Shown here piece after piece: positions 15,476 to 23,689 of a stretch of DNA of 64,000 nt. The translations under genes were made by a program, and so were the position numbers. Within the stretch, counting starts at the first letter, position 1. The number at the start of each line of letters is the position of its first letter. The DNA lies in the NCBI GenBank assembly GCA_963772845.1, contig CAVYYW010000010.1:119333-183332 (forward strand), in the 5' to 3' direction. The notes under the pieces were generated by a model. It was not told the DNA's origin. It made no database searches and saw nothing but the letters and a program-made list of their open reading frames with translations. This DNA comes from CAVYYW01 sp963772845. Its GTDB lineage: Bacteria; Bacillota; Bacilli; Bacillales; Sporolactobacillaceae.

Positions 15476-15954
15476 AATTCTGGGCATGCGCATTTTCGAG
15501 GAGTCTCGGGTATTTCTTGCTTTCACTAAGCACGGGCATTTGTCGGTACTGTGCCTCAGAGTCTCGTGCCATCCGCTTCAATCAGTCAAACTGAGACATT
15601 GAGTCGTCTGAAGCCATCTTTCCTTTAACTGAAAATGAGTTCAGTTTTTAGTTGCCTTTGAAGAACGAAAACAGAGGCTTTGACGTTCGTATTCATGAAG
15701 TGATGGATTGCTTATTTTCAAATTGTGAGACTTTTTCAATGGCCTCGTGCAATTGCCGTAGGAGTCTTGCGCCATCCTCTTCAATCAACGCAAACATAAA
15801 CAGCACACTTCGCATCTCAATTTTACTCACAGTTATGTGACCTTGGATCGCCACTATAATAGGACATTTTCAACCACAGAATTCGAATCTCAGGACTTGA
15901 ACCATCATCACGCCTTATGAAGGACATTTCAACCAATTTAATCGTCCCTCGTTT

Positions 15955-16045
15955 TGCCACGGCATCGGCCTTAGCTAGGACATTTCGGCGTGATTTTTTG
16001 TGCGCCAGAGTGGTTCTTCGGATCGCGTGCTGATTCCGCAGGACA
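15955..16045 (+). repeat. R3 repeat, degraded copy
   Basis: The order of the core is kept (GGCATCGGCCTTAGCTAGG, GCGTGATTTTTTGTGCGCC, GTGGTTCTTCGGATCGCG, TGCTGATTCCGCAGGA), but several short segments are deleted or replaced, and the central hairpin is disrupted. Confidence 0.65.
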
Positions 16046-16116
16046 TTGAAACAGCATCTCCGAATCCACATCGCACGAAGAAAATGCGGTTGCCATCCAT
16101 TGAAAGCAGAAATACC

Positions 16117-16215
16117 CTCGCTTTCCGCGGGCACGGCCTCAGCTAACTTTGGCGTGATTTCTTTGCGCCCCAGAAGTGGATCTTCGGACGCGTGCTGTTT
16201 CCGCAGGAGTCTCGG
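16117..16215 (+). repeat. R3 interspersed repeat, orientation A
   Basis: Another copy with CGCTTTCCGCGGGCACGGCC, TAACTTTGGCGTG and GTGGATCTTCGGACGCGTGC. The right hairpin arm has an extra CA (CGCCCCAGAAGTGG), weakening the stem. Confidence 0.8.
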
Positions 16216-16307
16216 GTATTTCTAGCTTTCAATAAGCATGGGCATTTTCGAGGAGTCTCGCGCCATCCGCTTCAATCAACATGCTTGTGGCCATTTAGAA
16301 GTCATTT

Positions 16308-16456
16308 ATGGCTATAATCAGCGGTCTTCAGCTAGATCACATGGCGTCTCGAATTTTCCAGCAGCACAGCCGAGTAACCGTGGAAGCCTCTAAGCTGAAC
16401 TTTTCCATTTAGCCTTCACGTGATTCCGACTATGACCGCTGAATATCTATAGCCAA
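16308..16456. repeat. Element with imperfect inverted ends (MITE-like)
   Basis: The left end TGGCTATAATCAGCGGTC (16309-16326) matches the complement of the right end GACCGCTGAATATCTATAGC (16434-16453), apart from a 3-4-nt insertion. The interior has no coding frame. A related end may lie near 7250. The size, about 150 bp, and inverted ends resemble a miniature inverted-repeat element, but no target-site duplication is clear. Confidence 0.45.
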
Positions 16457-16759
16457 AAATACTTTGAAATATTCCTAGAAGACGAAGAAGCACATGATCC
16501 AAATTCCTTTTCCTTTAACATCTAAGGCAGATGGCACAGCTTCACTTTTTTTCTCCGAGTGTGAATGCAAAGAGGTTGTATAAGAACTTCGGAACAGCGT
16601 GACATCACAGAAAAACTTCTGTATTTATGACCTACTTAAGATTTAATCAAAGAATAGCTCAGACTAATGACTTAAAAGGGTACTGAATTTTTAAAAGTTG
16701 AGATCCCTTTCCCACTTATGGTCGAGCTGCCGGGAAGTACGAGACGCCGGGGAATTCGC
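16457..16759. other. Gene-free spacer inside the repeat block
   Basis: No coding frame with a start site, and no full repeat copy. The text AAGATTTAATCAAAGAATAG recurs in similar form near 41665 and 54020 next to other R3 copies, so this stretch is probably R3 flank sequence. Confidence 0.4.
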
Positions 16760-17075
16760 GTTGAGGCCGCTGAAAAAGTCTATGATCTGACATGTGGACT
16801 CTGCTCGTTTACCGCAGAGACCGTCTATGCTTCTGTTTTCGTGTTTCATTGTGAAGTTCTCGGTCGCCAGTTATTCATGACTTCTAAAGGGCAACATCTG
16901 ACCACTAACACGTTGATTGTAGCGGATGGCGCGAGACTCCTACGGAAATAGCACGCGTCCGAAGATCCACTTTGGCGTCCAAAGAGCCCACGCCAAAGTT
17001 AGCTGAGGCCGTGCCCGTGGAAAGCGAGCAGCCTAGAGCGGAAATCAACAACCATGTCTAAACCAGGGACTTTTT
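16760..17075 (-). repeat. R3 interspersed repeat, orientation B, long copy
   Basis: The inverted core runs 16951-17035: GCACGCGTCCGAAGATCCAC, the hairpin TTTGGCG/CGCCAAAG, and GGCCGTGCCCGTGGAAAGCG. It is followed by CAGCCTAGAGCGGAAATCAA and the terminal motif GGGACTTTTTCAGCGGC near 17066. The left part carries CCGCTGAAAAAGTC near 16767, another terminal motif. Confidence 0.7.
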
Positions 17076-17306
17076 CAGCGGCGTCATCAGCGTGACCAGG
17101 CGAAACGAAACCCCACAGCGCAACAATTTGAAGGAAAATAGGCTAAGCTCGTCACGTCCTGTGGGCATGAGGAGGCTCGTGGTTCGCCCGCGGCAAGGGA
17201 GAACTTCCCAAATCTCGGCCCGAAGGTAAAAAAGAGGCTTTTTCAGTGCACTCATACGGGCTACGTTTTCATGGCTTTTATGCTTGAGTTAAAGTGACTT
17301 ATATGT

Positions 17307-17357
17307 AAAAAAAATATTTTGCAGGCGACAGGAGTTCCATCTTGCTCCTGTGCCTGC
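17307..17357 (-). terminator. Rho-independent terminator of the coat gene
   Basis: GCAGGC-ACAGGAG pairs with CTCCTGT-GCCTGC (17321-17356), with one bulge. On the minus strand it is followed by a T-rich run (complement of 17307-17320). It ends the CotF-like gene. Confidence 0.85.
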
Positions 17358-17367
17358 GTGTTTGATT

Positions 17368-17979
17368 TTATGAATACGGGATCGTTCCCGGAGACGGGGG
17401 AGCGGCCGGCGAAAAGCTTTCGAGCATAGCGGCGGCATCTTCAGGTTTGAGCTGTGGAACCTGGTAATAATGGTGTCGGTTTTGAAAAAGAAAAATCTCA
17501 TAGGCCATTTCAATAAAATTCGGAACACTGTCAGCGAACATACGCCGTAAGACGGGGTGTGTGACTTCAAGCGCTGACATTGCCAAAAGGGAAGAGGCAG
17601 CCTTCACATGACCAAGCATATAACCAGAAAGTCCCTGGTCGTTTATTTCCGTTGCAGTGGTGATTGGTTTTTTAGGCTGAGAAGGTGAGATCCCATAAAT
17701 CACATCATGAGATGAAGTCATTTCATAGACTTGTGTTGATTGAGCTGGTTTATTTCCAGTTGTAAGCGTTTCAACAAGACTGTTGTACAAAACCGTCATA
17801 AAATGCGTGTGATGCTGGAGAATTCCTTTGAGTTCAGGATTTTTAATCATGGAATCATACAATTGATACTGATCCAGTATGCCAATCAGTCCTGAGATGA
17901 CTTCATGAGCATCGAAGAGGTCATGGCCGCCATGATTTGCAGAAACCGCTGTGGCTCCTGGCGTGGTTTGCGTAGTCAT
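17368..17979 (-). CDS. CotF-family spore coat protein
   Basis: A 203-residue protein with the ferritin-like helical fold of the CotF family (PF07875). Residues 20-80 (HDLFDAHEVISGLIGILDQYQLY) and 110-175 (LSGYMLGHVKAASSLLAMSALEVTHPVLRRMFADSVPNF, split across two helices) are the conserved blocks. The C-terminus ends in a Pro-rich tail (PAAPPSPGTIPYS). Such proteins are deposited on the spore surface during sporulation. The start ATG 17979 follows GGGGGGA. It is divergent from splAB across 178 bp, consistent with a sporulation-controlled region, although I could not identify convincing sigma-E, K or G boxes. Confidence 0.8.
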   Translation of the reverse strand: MTTQTTPGATAVSANHGGHDLFDAHEVISGLIGILDQYQLYDSMIKNPELKGILQHHTHFMTVLYNSLVETLTTGNKPAQSTQVYEMTSSHDVIYGISPSQPKKPITTATEINDQGLSGYMLGHVKAASSLLAMSALEVTHPVLRRMFADSVPNFIEMAYEIFLFQNRHHYYQVPQLKPEDAAAMLESFSPAAPPSPGTIPYS

Positions 17980-18157
17980 TTAATCCCCCCAGACAATATG
18001 TTTTCTTTCCTTGTTAATGTGTGTGAAATGACAGATAACATGCTGGAAATGTCTTTTAACATTGTCATAAAGTGATGGCTTAGGAAGAGGGTGTTTATTA
18101 CATAGAAAATAAGCATAAGGAGACCATATCAATAAAGTCAAAGAGGAGGGAAAGATA

Positions 18158-18394
18158 GTGAACCGATTTGAAAACGGGGATATTGTCTATGTTTTATACC
18201 GTAATCCCCACACACAAAATGTGGCTCAAGTTCAGCAGGCAGCGATTGTGGAAAATCCGGTAAATCCCGGGGCACTTTCGCTTCTTATGCATGATACGTA
18301 CTATAACCTCACAGATGAGTTGGCTGTGTTTGATACTGAATTTGCAGCTGAAACGGCGTACGAAGAAGCTTTTGGAAGCTTTGGCCATGATTAA
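18158..18394 (+). CDS. splA: SplA, regulator of spore photoproduct lyase
   Basis: A 78-residue protein that lines up over its full length with B. subtilis SplA, with the blocks GDIVYVLYRNPHTQNVA, QQAAIVENP, GALSLLMHDTYYNLTDE and a C-terminal acidic helix. SplA in B. subtilis is a negative regulator of splB. The start is GTG 18158, with GAGGAGGG eight bases upstream. Its stop overlaps the start of splB by eight bases, so the pair is translationally coupled. Confidence 0.9.
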   Translation: MNRFENGDIVYVLYRNPHTQNVAQVQQAAIVENPVNPGALSLLMHDTYYNLTDELAVFDTEFAAETAYEEAFGSFGHD

Positions 18395-19415
18395 GCCATT
18401 CGTTCCTCAGCTCGTTTATATTGAACCTAGAGCGCTGGATTATCCGCTGGGAAAGATGCTGAAAGAAAAGTTCACGAAAATGGGGTTGGAGATCAGAGAG
18501 ACGACGTCACATAATCAAGTGCGGAATTTGCCGGGAGAGAATCATTTCCAAAAATACCGGATTGCCAAGTCAACGCTTGTTGTCGGGGTCAGAAAAACCC
18601 TTTCCTTTGATTCTTCAAAACCATCCGCAGAATATGCGATTCCTTTAGCAACCGGATGCATGGGACATTGCCATTATTGTTATCTGCAGACAACGATGGG
18701 AAGCAAGCCTTATATAAGAACGTATGTTAATACAGAAGAAATTTTTGATGCCGCAGATCAATATATGAAGGAGCGTGCGCCTGAGCTCACTCGCTTTGAA
18801 GCTTCTTGTACCTCCGATATTGTTGGCGTCGATCATTTAACCCATTCATTAAAAAAAGCTATTGAATTTTTTGGGAAATCATCTTTTGGCAAGCTGAGGT
18901 TCGTAACAAAATTTGCCCATGTTGACCATTTGCTCGATGCAGAACATAAGGGAAGAACCCGGTTTAGGTTCAGTGTTAATGATGATTATATTATCAAATA
19001 TTTTGAGCCTGGAACTTCACGGCTGAAGGAAAGAATTGAAGCAGCCGTGAAAGTTGCTGAAGCCGGTTATCCGCTTGGTTTTATTGTGGCACCCATTTAT
19101 TTGCATGATGGGTGGAAAGAGGGGTACAAAGGGCTTTTTGATCAGCTGGAGGCAGCTTTGCCTGCTTTTGCAAGAAAGGATCTCACCTTCGAACTAATTC
19201 AGCATCGCTTCACGAAGCCGGCGAAAAGGGTTATTCAGGAAAACTACCCTATGACAAAGCTTGAGCTTGATGAAGCGAAGCGCAAGTATAAATGGGGACG
19301 CTATGGGATTGGAAAATATATTTATCAGACGGAACAGCAAGAGGATATTCAAAATACCCTGGGCGGCTATATTGATAACTACTTTCCGCAAGCAAAGCTA
19401 GAGTATTTCACATAA
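18387..19415 (+). CDS. splB: Spore photoproduct lyase SplB
   Basis: A 342-residue radical SAM enzyme that reverses the spore photoproduct (5-thyminyl-5,6-dihydrothymine) in germinating spores, the same length as B. subtilis SplB. The [4Fe-4S] cluster motif CMGHCHYC gives Cys91, Cys95 and Cys98. The hydrogen-donor Cys141 is present in RFEASCTSDIVG. ATG 18387 inside the end of splA is preferred over upstream in-frame codons because it gives the family length and the expected overlap. A perfect terminator follows. It is strong evidence that the organism forms endospores. Confidence 0.97.
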   Translation: MIKPFVPQLVYIEPRALDYPLGKMLKEKFTKMGLEIRETTSHNQVRNLPGENHFQKYRIAKSTLVVGVRKTLSFDSSKPSAEYAIPLATGCMGHCHYCYLQTTMGSKPYIRTYVNTEEIFDAADQYMKERAPELTRFEASCTSDIVGVDHLTHSLKKAIEFFGKSSFGKLRFVTKFAHVDHLLDAEHKGRTRFRFSVNDDYIIKYFEPGTSRLKERIEAAVKVAEAGYPLGFIVAPIYLHDGWKEGYKGLFDQLEAALPAFARKDLTFELIQHRFTKPAKRVIQENYPMTKLELDEAKRKYKWGRYGIGKYIYQTEQQEDIQNTLGGYIDNYFPQAKLEYFT

Positions 19416-19468
19416 AAACAAGCAGACATCAAGACATCAGTTAAATCCCGATATGGTTCATGCAAGTC

Positions 19469-19502
19469 AAAAAATCGTGCAGCTCCGCTTGCACGATTTT
19501 TA
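19469..19502 (+). terminator. Rho-independent terminator of splAB
   Basis: AAAAATCGTGCA pairs perfectly with TGCACGATTTTT around an 8-nt loop. Confidence 0.9.
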
Positions 19503-19626
19503 TTATGCTAAGAGAAATTCGTGTGATCTTTTTTGTAACAGCGCATTAACAGAATATTTTATTCAATTTTACCTTTTGATCATGCTATACTTAATGTAAG
19601 TACGTGTTGATGAGGGAGGGAATGTA

Positions 19627-20727
19627 TTGAGCAGTCAATTAGTTCATTCACACGAGGTCGCTAATCTGTTAAATACCTGGTATACCCTTATGCGCGCAAA
19701 TGATCTGGAAGGGTCTAATGAAATTAAGGGCAAAATTGATCAACGCATTCACAACATGGAGGAAGATCAAACCATGTTGATTTATTATTCTCTGCTTGAT
19801 TTTCGTCATAAGCTCTTGTTCAAGCAGTTTGATACGGCAAAAAAAGTATTGAATAAGGTCGAACCGTTTAAAGAAGATATGAATGACCTGCTGACCTATT
19901 ATTACTATTTCTTTTCAGGTATGTACGCATACAGCAACAAGCAATATGAAAGCGCTCTCGATCATTATAAGTCAGCAGAAAAAAAGCTGGATTGTATTGA
20001 AGATGAGCTGGAAAGAGCTGAATTTCATTATAAGGTCGGGTCGGTATACTATCAGATTAAACAAACGCTTATTTCATTGGATCACACCAAAAAAGCATTT
20101 GAAATTTATAAAGAAAATATCGGCTACATGAAAAAAGCCGTTCACTGTGACATTCTGCTTGCCGCAAATTACGTGGATCTCAGACGTTTTAAAGAAGCGG
20201 AATCCCATTATAAAAATGCCAAGAAAGATGCCATAAAATTAGGAGACAAACCCCTTCAAACACTGATTAATTATAATATTGGTCTGTTTTATTCTGAGCA
20301 AGGGTGCTCAGAAGAAGCGATTCGCTTTTTGAATTTCGTTTTGGAGGATCAGTTATTTAACCAGAATTACTATGTGAAGGCTCATTTCACATTGACAAGA
20401 GAATATTTTAAAATTGAAGAAGAGGAACTTGCTATAGTCTCTTTAAATCAGGGGCTGGACTACGCAAAAAAAATTAATAACAAAGAGTACTTGGTGAAAC
20501 TCAACTTTTTAAGGGCCCTTTACACAGAAGGGAATGACTTTGAATTGGTATTTGAAGAAGGATTTTCCTATTTTAATGTCGAAATGTTGTATTTAGATAT
20601 AGAAGAATATGCAGAAATGTGCGCCCAATTTTATTGTAGACACAAAGCATTTGAAAAAGCTGTTCATTATTTTCAATTGGCGATCCAAGCGCGTCAAAAA
20701 ATGGTCGAAATGGAGGCTTTAAAGTGA
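19627..20727 (+). CDS. Rap-family tetratricopeptide regulator
   Basis: A 366-residue protein of the size and layout of Bacillus Rap proteins. The N-terminal three-helix bundle (residues 1 to about 70) is followed by TPR units, for example YFFSGMYAYSNKQYESALDHY, FHYKVGSVYYQIKQTLISLDH, and YNIGLFYSEQGCSEEAIRFLN. Rap proteins dephosphorylate Spo0F or bind response regulators such as ComA and are inhibited by an imported Phr pentapeptide. The start is TTG 19627, with GGGAGGG six bases upstream. A phr-like frame overlaps the end of the gene, the classic rap-phr arrangement, but it is frameshifted. The specific target is unknown. Confidence 0.9.
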   Translation: MSSQLVHSHEVANLLNTWYTLMRANDLEGSNEIKGKIDQRIHNMEEDQTMLIYYSLLDFRHKLLFKQFDTAKKVLNKVEPFKEDMNDLLTYYYYFFSGMYAYSNKQYESALDHYKSAEKKLDCIEDELERAEFHYKVGSVYYQIKQTLISLDHTKKAFEIYKENIGYMKKAVHCDILLAANYVDLRRFKEAESHYKNAKKDAIKLGDKPLQTLINYNIGLFYSEQGCSEEAIRFLNFVLEDQLFNQNYYVKAHFTLTREYFKIEEEELAIVSLNQGLDYAKKINNKEYLVKLNFLRALYTEGNDFELVFEEGFSYFNVEMLYLDIEEYAEMCAQFYCRHKAFEKAVHYFQLAIQARQKMVEMEALK

Positions 20728-20877
20728 AAAGGGTGAATGTGCTTTTAAGCGCTTTTATATTAGCATGCATTAATCGGGACAATACTTAATGTACCGGCCG
20801 GCATGTCTCAGCATGGCGAGCGAGCGATTATTCCTGATGCGCCGCCTCAGACTTTCAGTTCAGATGATGTCTCTTAA
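20724..20877 (+). pseudogene. Frameshifted phr-like signalling peptide gene
   Basis: GTG 20724 overlaps the end of rap and starts MKRVNVLLSAFILA, a basic N-terminus plus hydrophobic segment as in Phr precursors. The frame then stops at 20787-20789. In the next frame the sequence continues LIGTILNVPAGMSQHGERAI and ends SSDDVS before TAA 20875-20877. One extra base near 20764-20770 explains the break. The segment ERAII matches the ERxxT/QRxxI style of Phr pentapeptides such as ERGMT (PhrC). As read, the peptide cannot be made. A sequencing error is the alternative. Confidence 0.6.
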
Positions 20878-20934
20878 TTAATTCGAAAGATTGTCTGTTG
20901 TTCTGGGCGCATGGATTGCAAGATTATATTAATG

Positions 20935-20966
20935 AAAGCAGAGCCAGGATGGGCTGCTTTTTTTTA
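20935..20966 (+). terminator. Rho-independent terminator after rap-phr
   Basis: AAAGCAGAGCC pairs with GGGCTGCTTT, with a small internal mismatch, and is followed by a T-run of eight. Confidence 0.8.
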
Positions 20967-21011
20967 TTGTGGAAAGGGAGATAGAAAGTTTTAATAAGCT
21001 CTTGCAATTAG

Positions 21012-21040
21012 TTTATTTAGGTGTAATATTACACTATAAG
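21012..21040 (+). promoter_or_regulatory. Promoter with perfect 14-bp palindromic operator
   Basis: The palindrome GTGTAATATTACAC (21021-21034) directly abuts TATAAG (21035-21040). TTTATT at 21012-21017 gives a 17-bp spacer. A dyad filling the spacer up to the -10 box is typical for repression. It lies 26 bp upstream of the XRE gene, so autorepression is the simplest reading. Confidence 0.7.
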
Positions 21041-21065
21041 AGTAAAAGGTAAATAGGAGGTCATG

Positions 21066-21545
21066 ATGGATAAATCTCAGTTAGACAAGATTGTATCTGG
21101 GAAATTGAAGATGATTAGAATTGAACACCACTATACTCAAGAAAAAATGGCGGAGGTGCTAGGACTTTCGAAAAAGACGCTTATTCAGATTGAAAAGGAA
21201 AGAAATCCTGCCGGCTGGACAAATGTGGTGGCTGTGTGCGCATTATTCAGAGACAGTGAGGTATTGAAAACAGCGCTTGGCGATGATCCGCTTGAGATCA
21301 TAAAGGCTGTTGCTTATGAATCGGTTGCGCATCCGAAGTCCCGGACTCTGGGAGGAAAAGTATGGTGGCAGGACCTTTCACAGCAAGGACAGCTGCGGCT
21401 CCAGCAAAATGTGATAAGCCACCATTACCGGATTCTTGATAACGATGATTATCGCTGGTTTAGCTCGTTCGATGAACAGCAGTCAAGGCAGCGACTTGAA
21501 GAATTAAGCAAACAAGCGGCAGAATCCCCACTTATGGAATCTTGA
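21066..21545 (+). CDS. XRE-family transcriptional regulator
   Basis: A 159-residue protein with an N-terminal Cro/C1 helix-turn-helix (GKLKMIRIEHHYTQEKMAEV, LGLSKKTLIQIEKERNPAGW) at about residues 12-60. The C-terminal part, with WWQDLSQQGQLRLQQNVISHHYRILD and DDYRWFSSFDEQ, is shared with a group of Bacillus regulators of unknown target. ATG 21066 is favoured over ATG 21063 by distance from GGAGG. It probably heads an operon with the two membrane-protein genes behind it, 15 bp and then 14 bp apart, controlled by the palindrome upstream. Confidence 0.8.
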   Translation: MDKSQLDKIVSGKLKMIRIEHHYTQEKMAEVLGLSKKTLIQIEKERNPAGWTNVVAVCALFRDSEVLKTALGDDPLEIIKAVAYESVAHPKSRTLGGKVWWQDLSQQGQLRLQQNVISHHYRILDNDDYRWFSSFDEQQSRQRLEELSKQAAESPLMES

Positions 21546-21560
21546 AGAGAGGATCAAAAG

Positions 21561-21962
21561 ATGAAAAAAGTGATTGGATATTTTTTAATCGCTAGTTTAG
21601 TTTGTGTGCTTTTATTTCCCTTGGCAGTTATTGAGTACCTTAATCACGGGAATCCAATTATGAAGACGCTGCTTAAAAATGAAGCAGCAGCCCATTTAAA
21701 TAAAGAGGGTTACACAAAAAAGGATATAAAGAAGACTTTTGTAAGCTGGAATACAGAAGTGATAAAAGGGACTTACGATACAAAATACTATGTAACCTTC
21801 AAAGACGAGCAAAGAGTTATTTATACATATATTAAAAAGAAGCAGGGGGGAGCCATCGCTCAACTCTGTGGGGCAGAAGAAATAGTGAACGGAACTTCTT
21901 ACACTGCCTATAAACCTGCTCATCGTGAAAGAGCATGCTTTCATGGATCATATGGCCGCTGA
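21561..21962 (+). CDS. DUF3139-like secreted or anchored protein
   Basis: A 133-residue protein with an N-terminal signal anchor (KKVIGYFLIASLVCVLLFPL) followed by a small soluble domain. The pattern AAAHLNKEGYTKKDI, then KGTYDTKYYVTFKDE and YTYIKKK, resembles the DUF3139 family. After YIKKKQGG the sequence loses family character. A run of six G at 21845-21850 lies there, and a +1 shift would give a short end GEPSLNSVGQKK before a stop at 21888. The last 37 residues may therefore be a frameshift product. GAGAGG lies before the ATG. Possibly cotranscribed with the XRE gene. Confidence 0.6.
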   Translation: MKKVIGYFLIASLVCVLLFPLAVIEYLNHGNPIMKTLLKNEAAAHLNKEGYTKKDIKKTFVSWNTEVIKGTYDTKYYVTFKDEQRVIYTYIKKKQGGAIAQLCGAEEIVNGTSYTAYKPAHRERACFHGSYGR

Positions 21963-21976
21963 TTGGAGGATTGACT

Positions 21977-22420
21977 ATGATCAAAAATAATTTGTATGCT
22001 TTAATTTTCCATGTTGTTATATGTGTGTTGGGATTCAGATTAGCTATTATCCTGCCACAGATGTTTTCTGAAAAGCAAACCAGCTTAAGGGCGTTAGGGA
22101 TGATTGTGTCATTGATCATGATCCTTGCAGTCTATTTTCTATTGGGGAGGCTGTTTTTGAAGAAATTCCATAAGAAGAGTCAGCAGCTCTTGTCGGTCAG
22201 CGTTGTTTCTTGCCTATTGATCATTCTTGCGGTCATTTGCTCCATTATTTCGCTCACCCCGTCCCAAAATTTGATTTGGGCGTTGTACGCAATGGCCAAC
22301 ACCGCCTTTTCATTTATTTTATTCCAACAAGACGACCGGTTATTTCTTCTCTATTCTTATGTATTTGCCTTTCTTCCAAGTCTTCTTTTTTCCGTTGCAG
22401 CTTATTCGAGGAAAAATTAA
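21977..22420 (+). CDS. Polytopic membrane protein, function unknown
   Basis: A 147-residue protein with four or five membrane helices: ALIFHVVICVLGFRLAIILP, ALGMIVSLIMILAVYFLLG, LLSVSVVSCLLIILAVICSI, and the C-terminal LFLLYSYVFAFLPSLLFSVA. There are few charged residues outside the loops. The start ATG 21977 has GGAGGA upstream. It ends overlapping the convergent fosB gene by four bases. The family is not recognised; the position suggests an operon with the XRE regulator and the DUF3139-like gene. Confidence 0.6.
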   Translation: MIKNNLYALIFHVVICVLGFRLAIILPQMFSEKQTSLRALGMIVSLIMILAVYFLLGRLFLKKFHKKSQQLLSVSVVSCLLIILAVICSIISLTPSQNLIWALYAMANTAFSFILFQQDDRLFLLYSYVFAFLPSLLFSVAAYSRKN

Positions 22421-22845
22421 TCATAGAATGTCATATGCGGCTTTTCCGTCCTGTAATAGTCAAGACGATCCTTCAGAGTACCGGTATGAAGTTCAAACTT
22501 ATGGCCGTCTGGATCTGTAAAATAAAGCGATGGTCGATCCTGTGGCGCCCGAGCACGGCTCTCAATAATAGTGACCCCATTCGCTGTCAATTTCTGCTGC
22601 CAATCACTTAATTCCGCTGCCTCTACTGTAAATGCGATATGAGTATAAGAGGCTTTTATCTCCTCACGAGGAATCTTCTCCTCAAGATTTAGCGCAAGCC
22701 AAAATCCATTAAGATCGAAATAAGCCGTGCGCCGGCCTTTAACTAAAAGCTTTGCCTGCAAGATATCACGGTAAAATAAGACTGATTTCTCAAGATCAGA
22801 TACGGAAAAAAGCAGATGATTGATTCCTTGAATTTGCATGACCAA
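22417..22845 (-). CDS. fosB: FosB, bacillithiol-dependent fosfomycin thiol transferase
   Basis: A 142-residue VOC-fold enzyme that opens the fosfomycin epoxide with bacillithiol or cysteine, conferring resistance. The sequence matches Bacillus FosB throughout: GINHLLFSVSDLEKSVLFYR, RRTAYFDLNGFWLALN, SYTHIAFTVE, YFTDPDGHKFELHTGTL, and the terminal RLDYYRTEKPHMTFY. Metal ligands are His in GINH, His in YTHIAF and Glu in FELH. TTG 22845 has the better spacing to GGAGG; ATG 22839 is the alternative. It is 86 bp downstream of ycnK on the same strand with no obvious terminator between them. Confidence 0.93.
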   Translation of the reverse strand: MVMQIQGINHLLFSVSDLEKSVLFYRDILQAKLLVKGRRTAYFDLNGFWLALNLEEKIPREEIKASYTHIAFTVEAAELSDWQQKLTANGVTIIESRARAPQDRPSLYFTDPDGHKFELHTGTLKDRLDYYRTEKPHMTFYD

Positions 22846-22931
22846 ACGAACACCTCCGCCGTTTTTTAATTATGGAAATTGATATTAGCAAGAGATTGGG
22901 GGTTAGAAAGACTCCCTCGAATGGATGCATT

Positions 22932-23504
22932 CTAGTGACAAGTTGTTGTATCAGGATCCATTTTCCCTTGCAGCACGGCCATGATTTCTTGATAAGAGTG
23001 AACCTTCCCACCGAATCCAGTCACAAATTGCTCAGCATGCTGTTGGTGCTCAAACGTTAAGATTTGCGGCTGGCAGCATTCCATATTAATGGTGGTGTCT
23101 GTGACATACCATGCCAAGGGGGCACTTATAGTTGTCTGTGTGAGAAAATCATTGCAAATGGCCTGTACAACCTGATCGTTAAGCTGCATTTTGCGAAGCA
23201 AGCCACAATGTGCACAACAGGCAGCTTCAATTTGATGATTGGCAAGAATCAGGCGAAATGACATTTTAGAATGATTTTGCCTTCCGCAAAGCGCGCAATG
23301 ATCGCTTTTTTCCTGTTTTGAAGTGTGAAAAGACGATATCCCTCCAAATGTCTTGATAACGGCTCCTTCATCGATTAGAATTTTGATATCCCGGTGTATG
23401 GTCATTTCTGAAACATTTAGAAGCTGGCTAAGTTCAGAAATTTTCATATGATGATGGGTATTAATAAGTGTTTTAATCTGATTTCTTCTTTCAGCTGGAA
23501 GCAC
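22932..23504 (-). CDS. ycnK: YcnK-like copper-responsive repressor
   Basis: A 190-residue protein with a DeoR-type helix-turn-helix at residues 1-60 (RRNQIKTLINTHHHMKISEL, VSEMTIHRDIKILIDEGAV). A cysteine-rich middle has CALCGRQ and CCAHCGLL. A C-terminal NosL-like domain has WYVTDTTINMECCQPQIL and TGFGGKVHSYQEIM. This combination and length are those of B. subtilis YcnK, a copper-sensing repressor of the ycnJ copper-uptake gene. The YcnI gene lies upstream on the same strand, but ycnJ is absent between or beside them. The start ATG 23504 has GGAGGG upstream. Confidence 0.88.
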   Translation of the reverse strand: MLPAERRNQIKTLINTHHHMKISELSQLLNVSEMTIHRDIKILIDEGAVIKTFGGISSFHTSKQEKSDHCALCGRQNHSKMSFRLILANHQIEAACCAHCGLLRKMQLNDQVVQAICNDFLTQTTISAPLAWYVTDTTINMECCQPQILTFEHQQHAEQFVTGFGGKVHSYQEIMAVLQGKMDPDTTTCH

Positions 23505-23689
23505 GATATCCCTCCTTTGATTTAGTCATTTTTCCATAAAAAGCGCATTAGGAATTCTATTATATAAAAGATAACACAAAATATTAAAACAAAAGGCTGC
23601 TTTCTTAGCTGTGGTACGAAAAAATATAAATACGCTTTTATTAAGTGATTTGAAAGCGGTTAAGGAACTATGGGTCTCGCTTGCAGCAC

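Larger units (their letters stand above)
15188..17306. other. 2.1-kb gene-free repeat block
   Basis: No open frame here has a ribosome binding site with codon use like its neighbours, and the longer frames lie inside repeats. The block holds at least four full or degraded copies of repeat R3 in both orientations, many separate pieces of R3 flanks (for example GAGTCTCGGGTATTTC and CCGCTTTCAAT), and one element with inverted ends. It looks like a site where repeats have accumulated in layers. Confidence 0.75.

Noticed and set aside
16718..16951. 77-codon open frame in the repeat block
   Set aside because: It lies inside an R3 copy, with no ribosome site and no recognisable domain.
18030..18157. 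Sigma-G promoter for splAB
   Set aside because: A candidate such as CATAAGG with TGTTTA 16 bp upstream fits poorly; I could not support a call, although sigma-G control is expected from B. subtilis.
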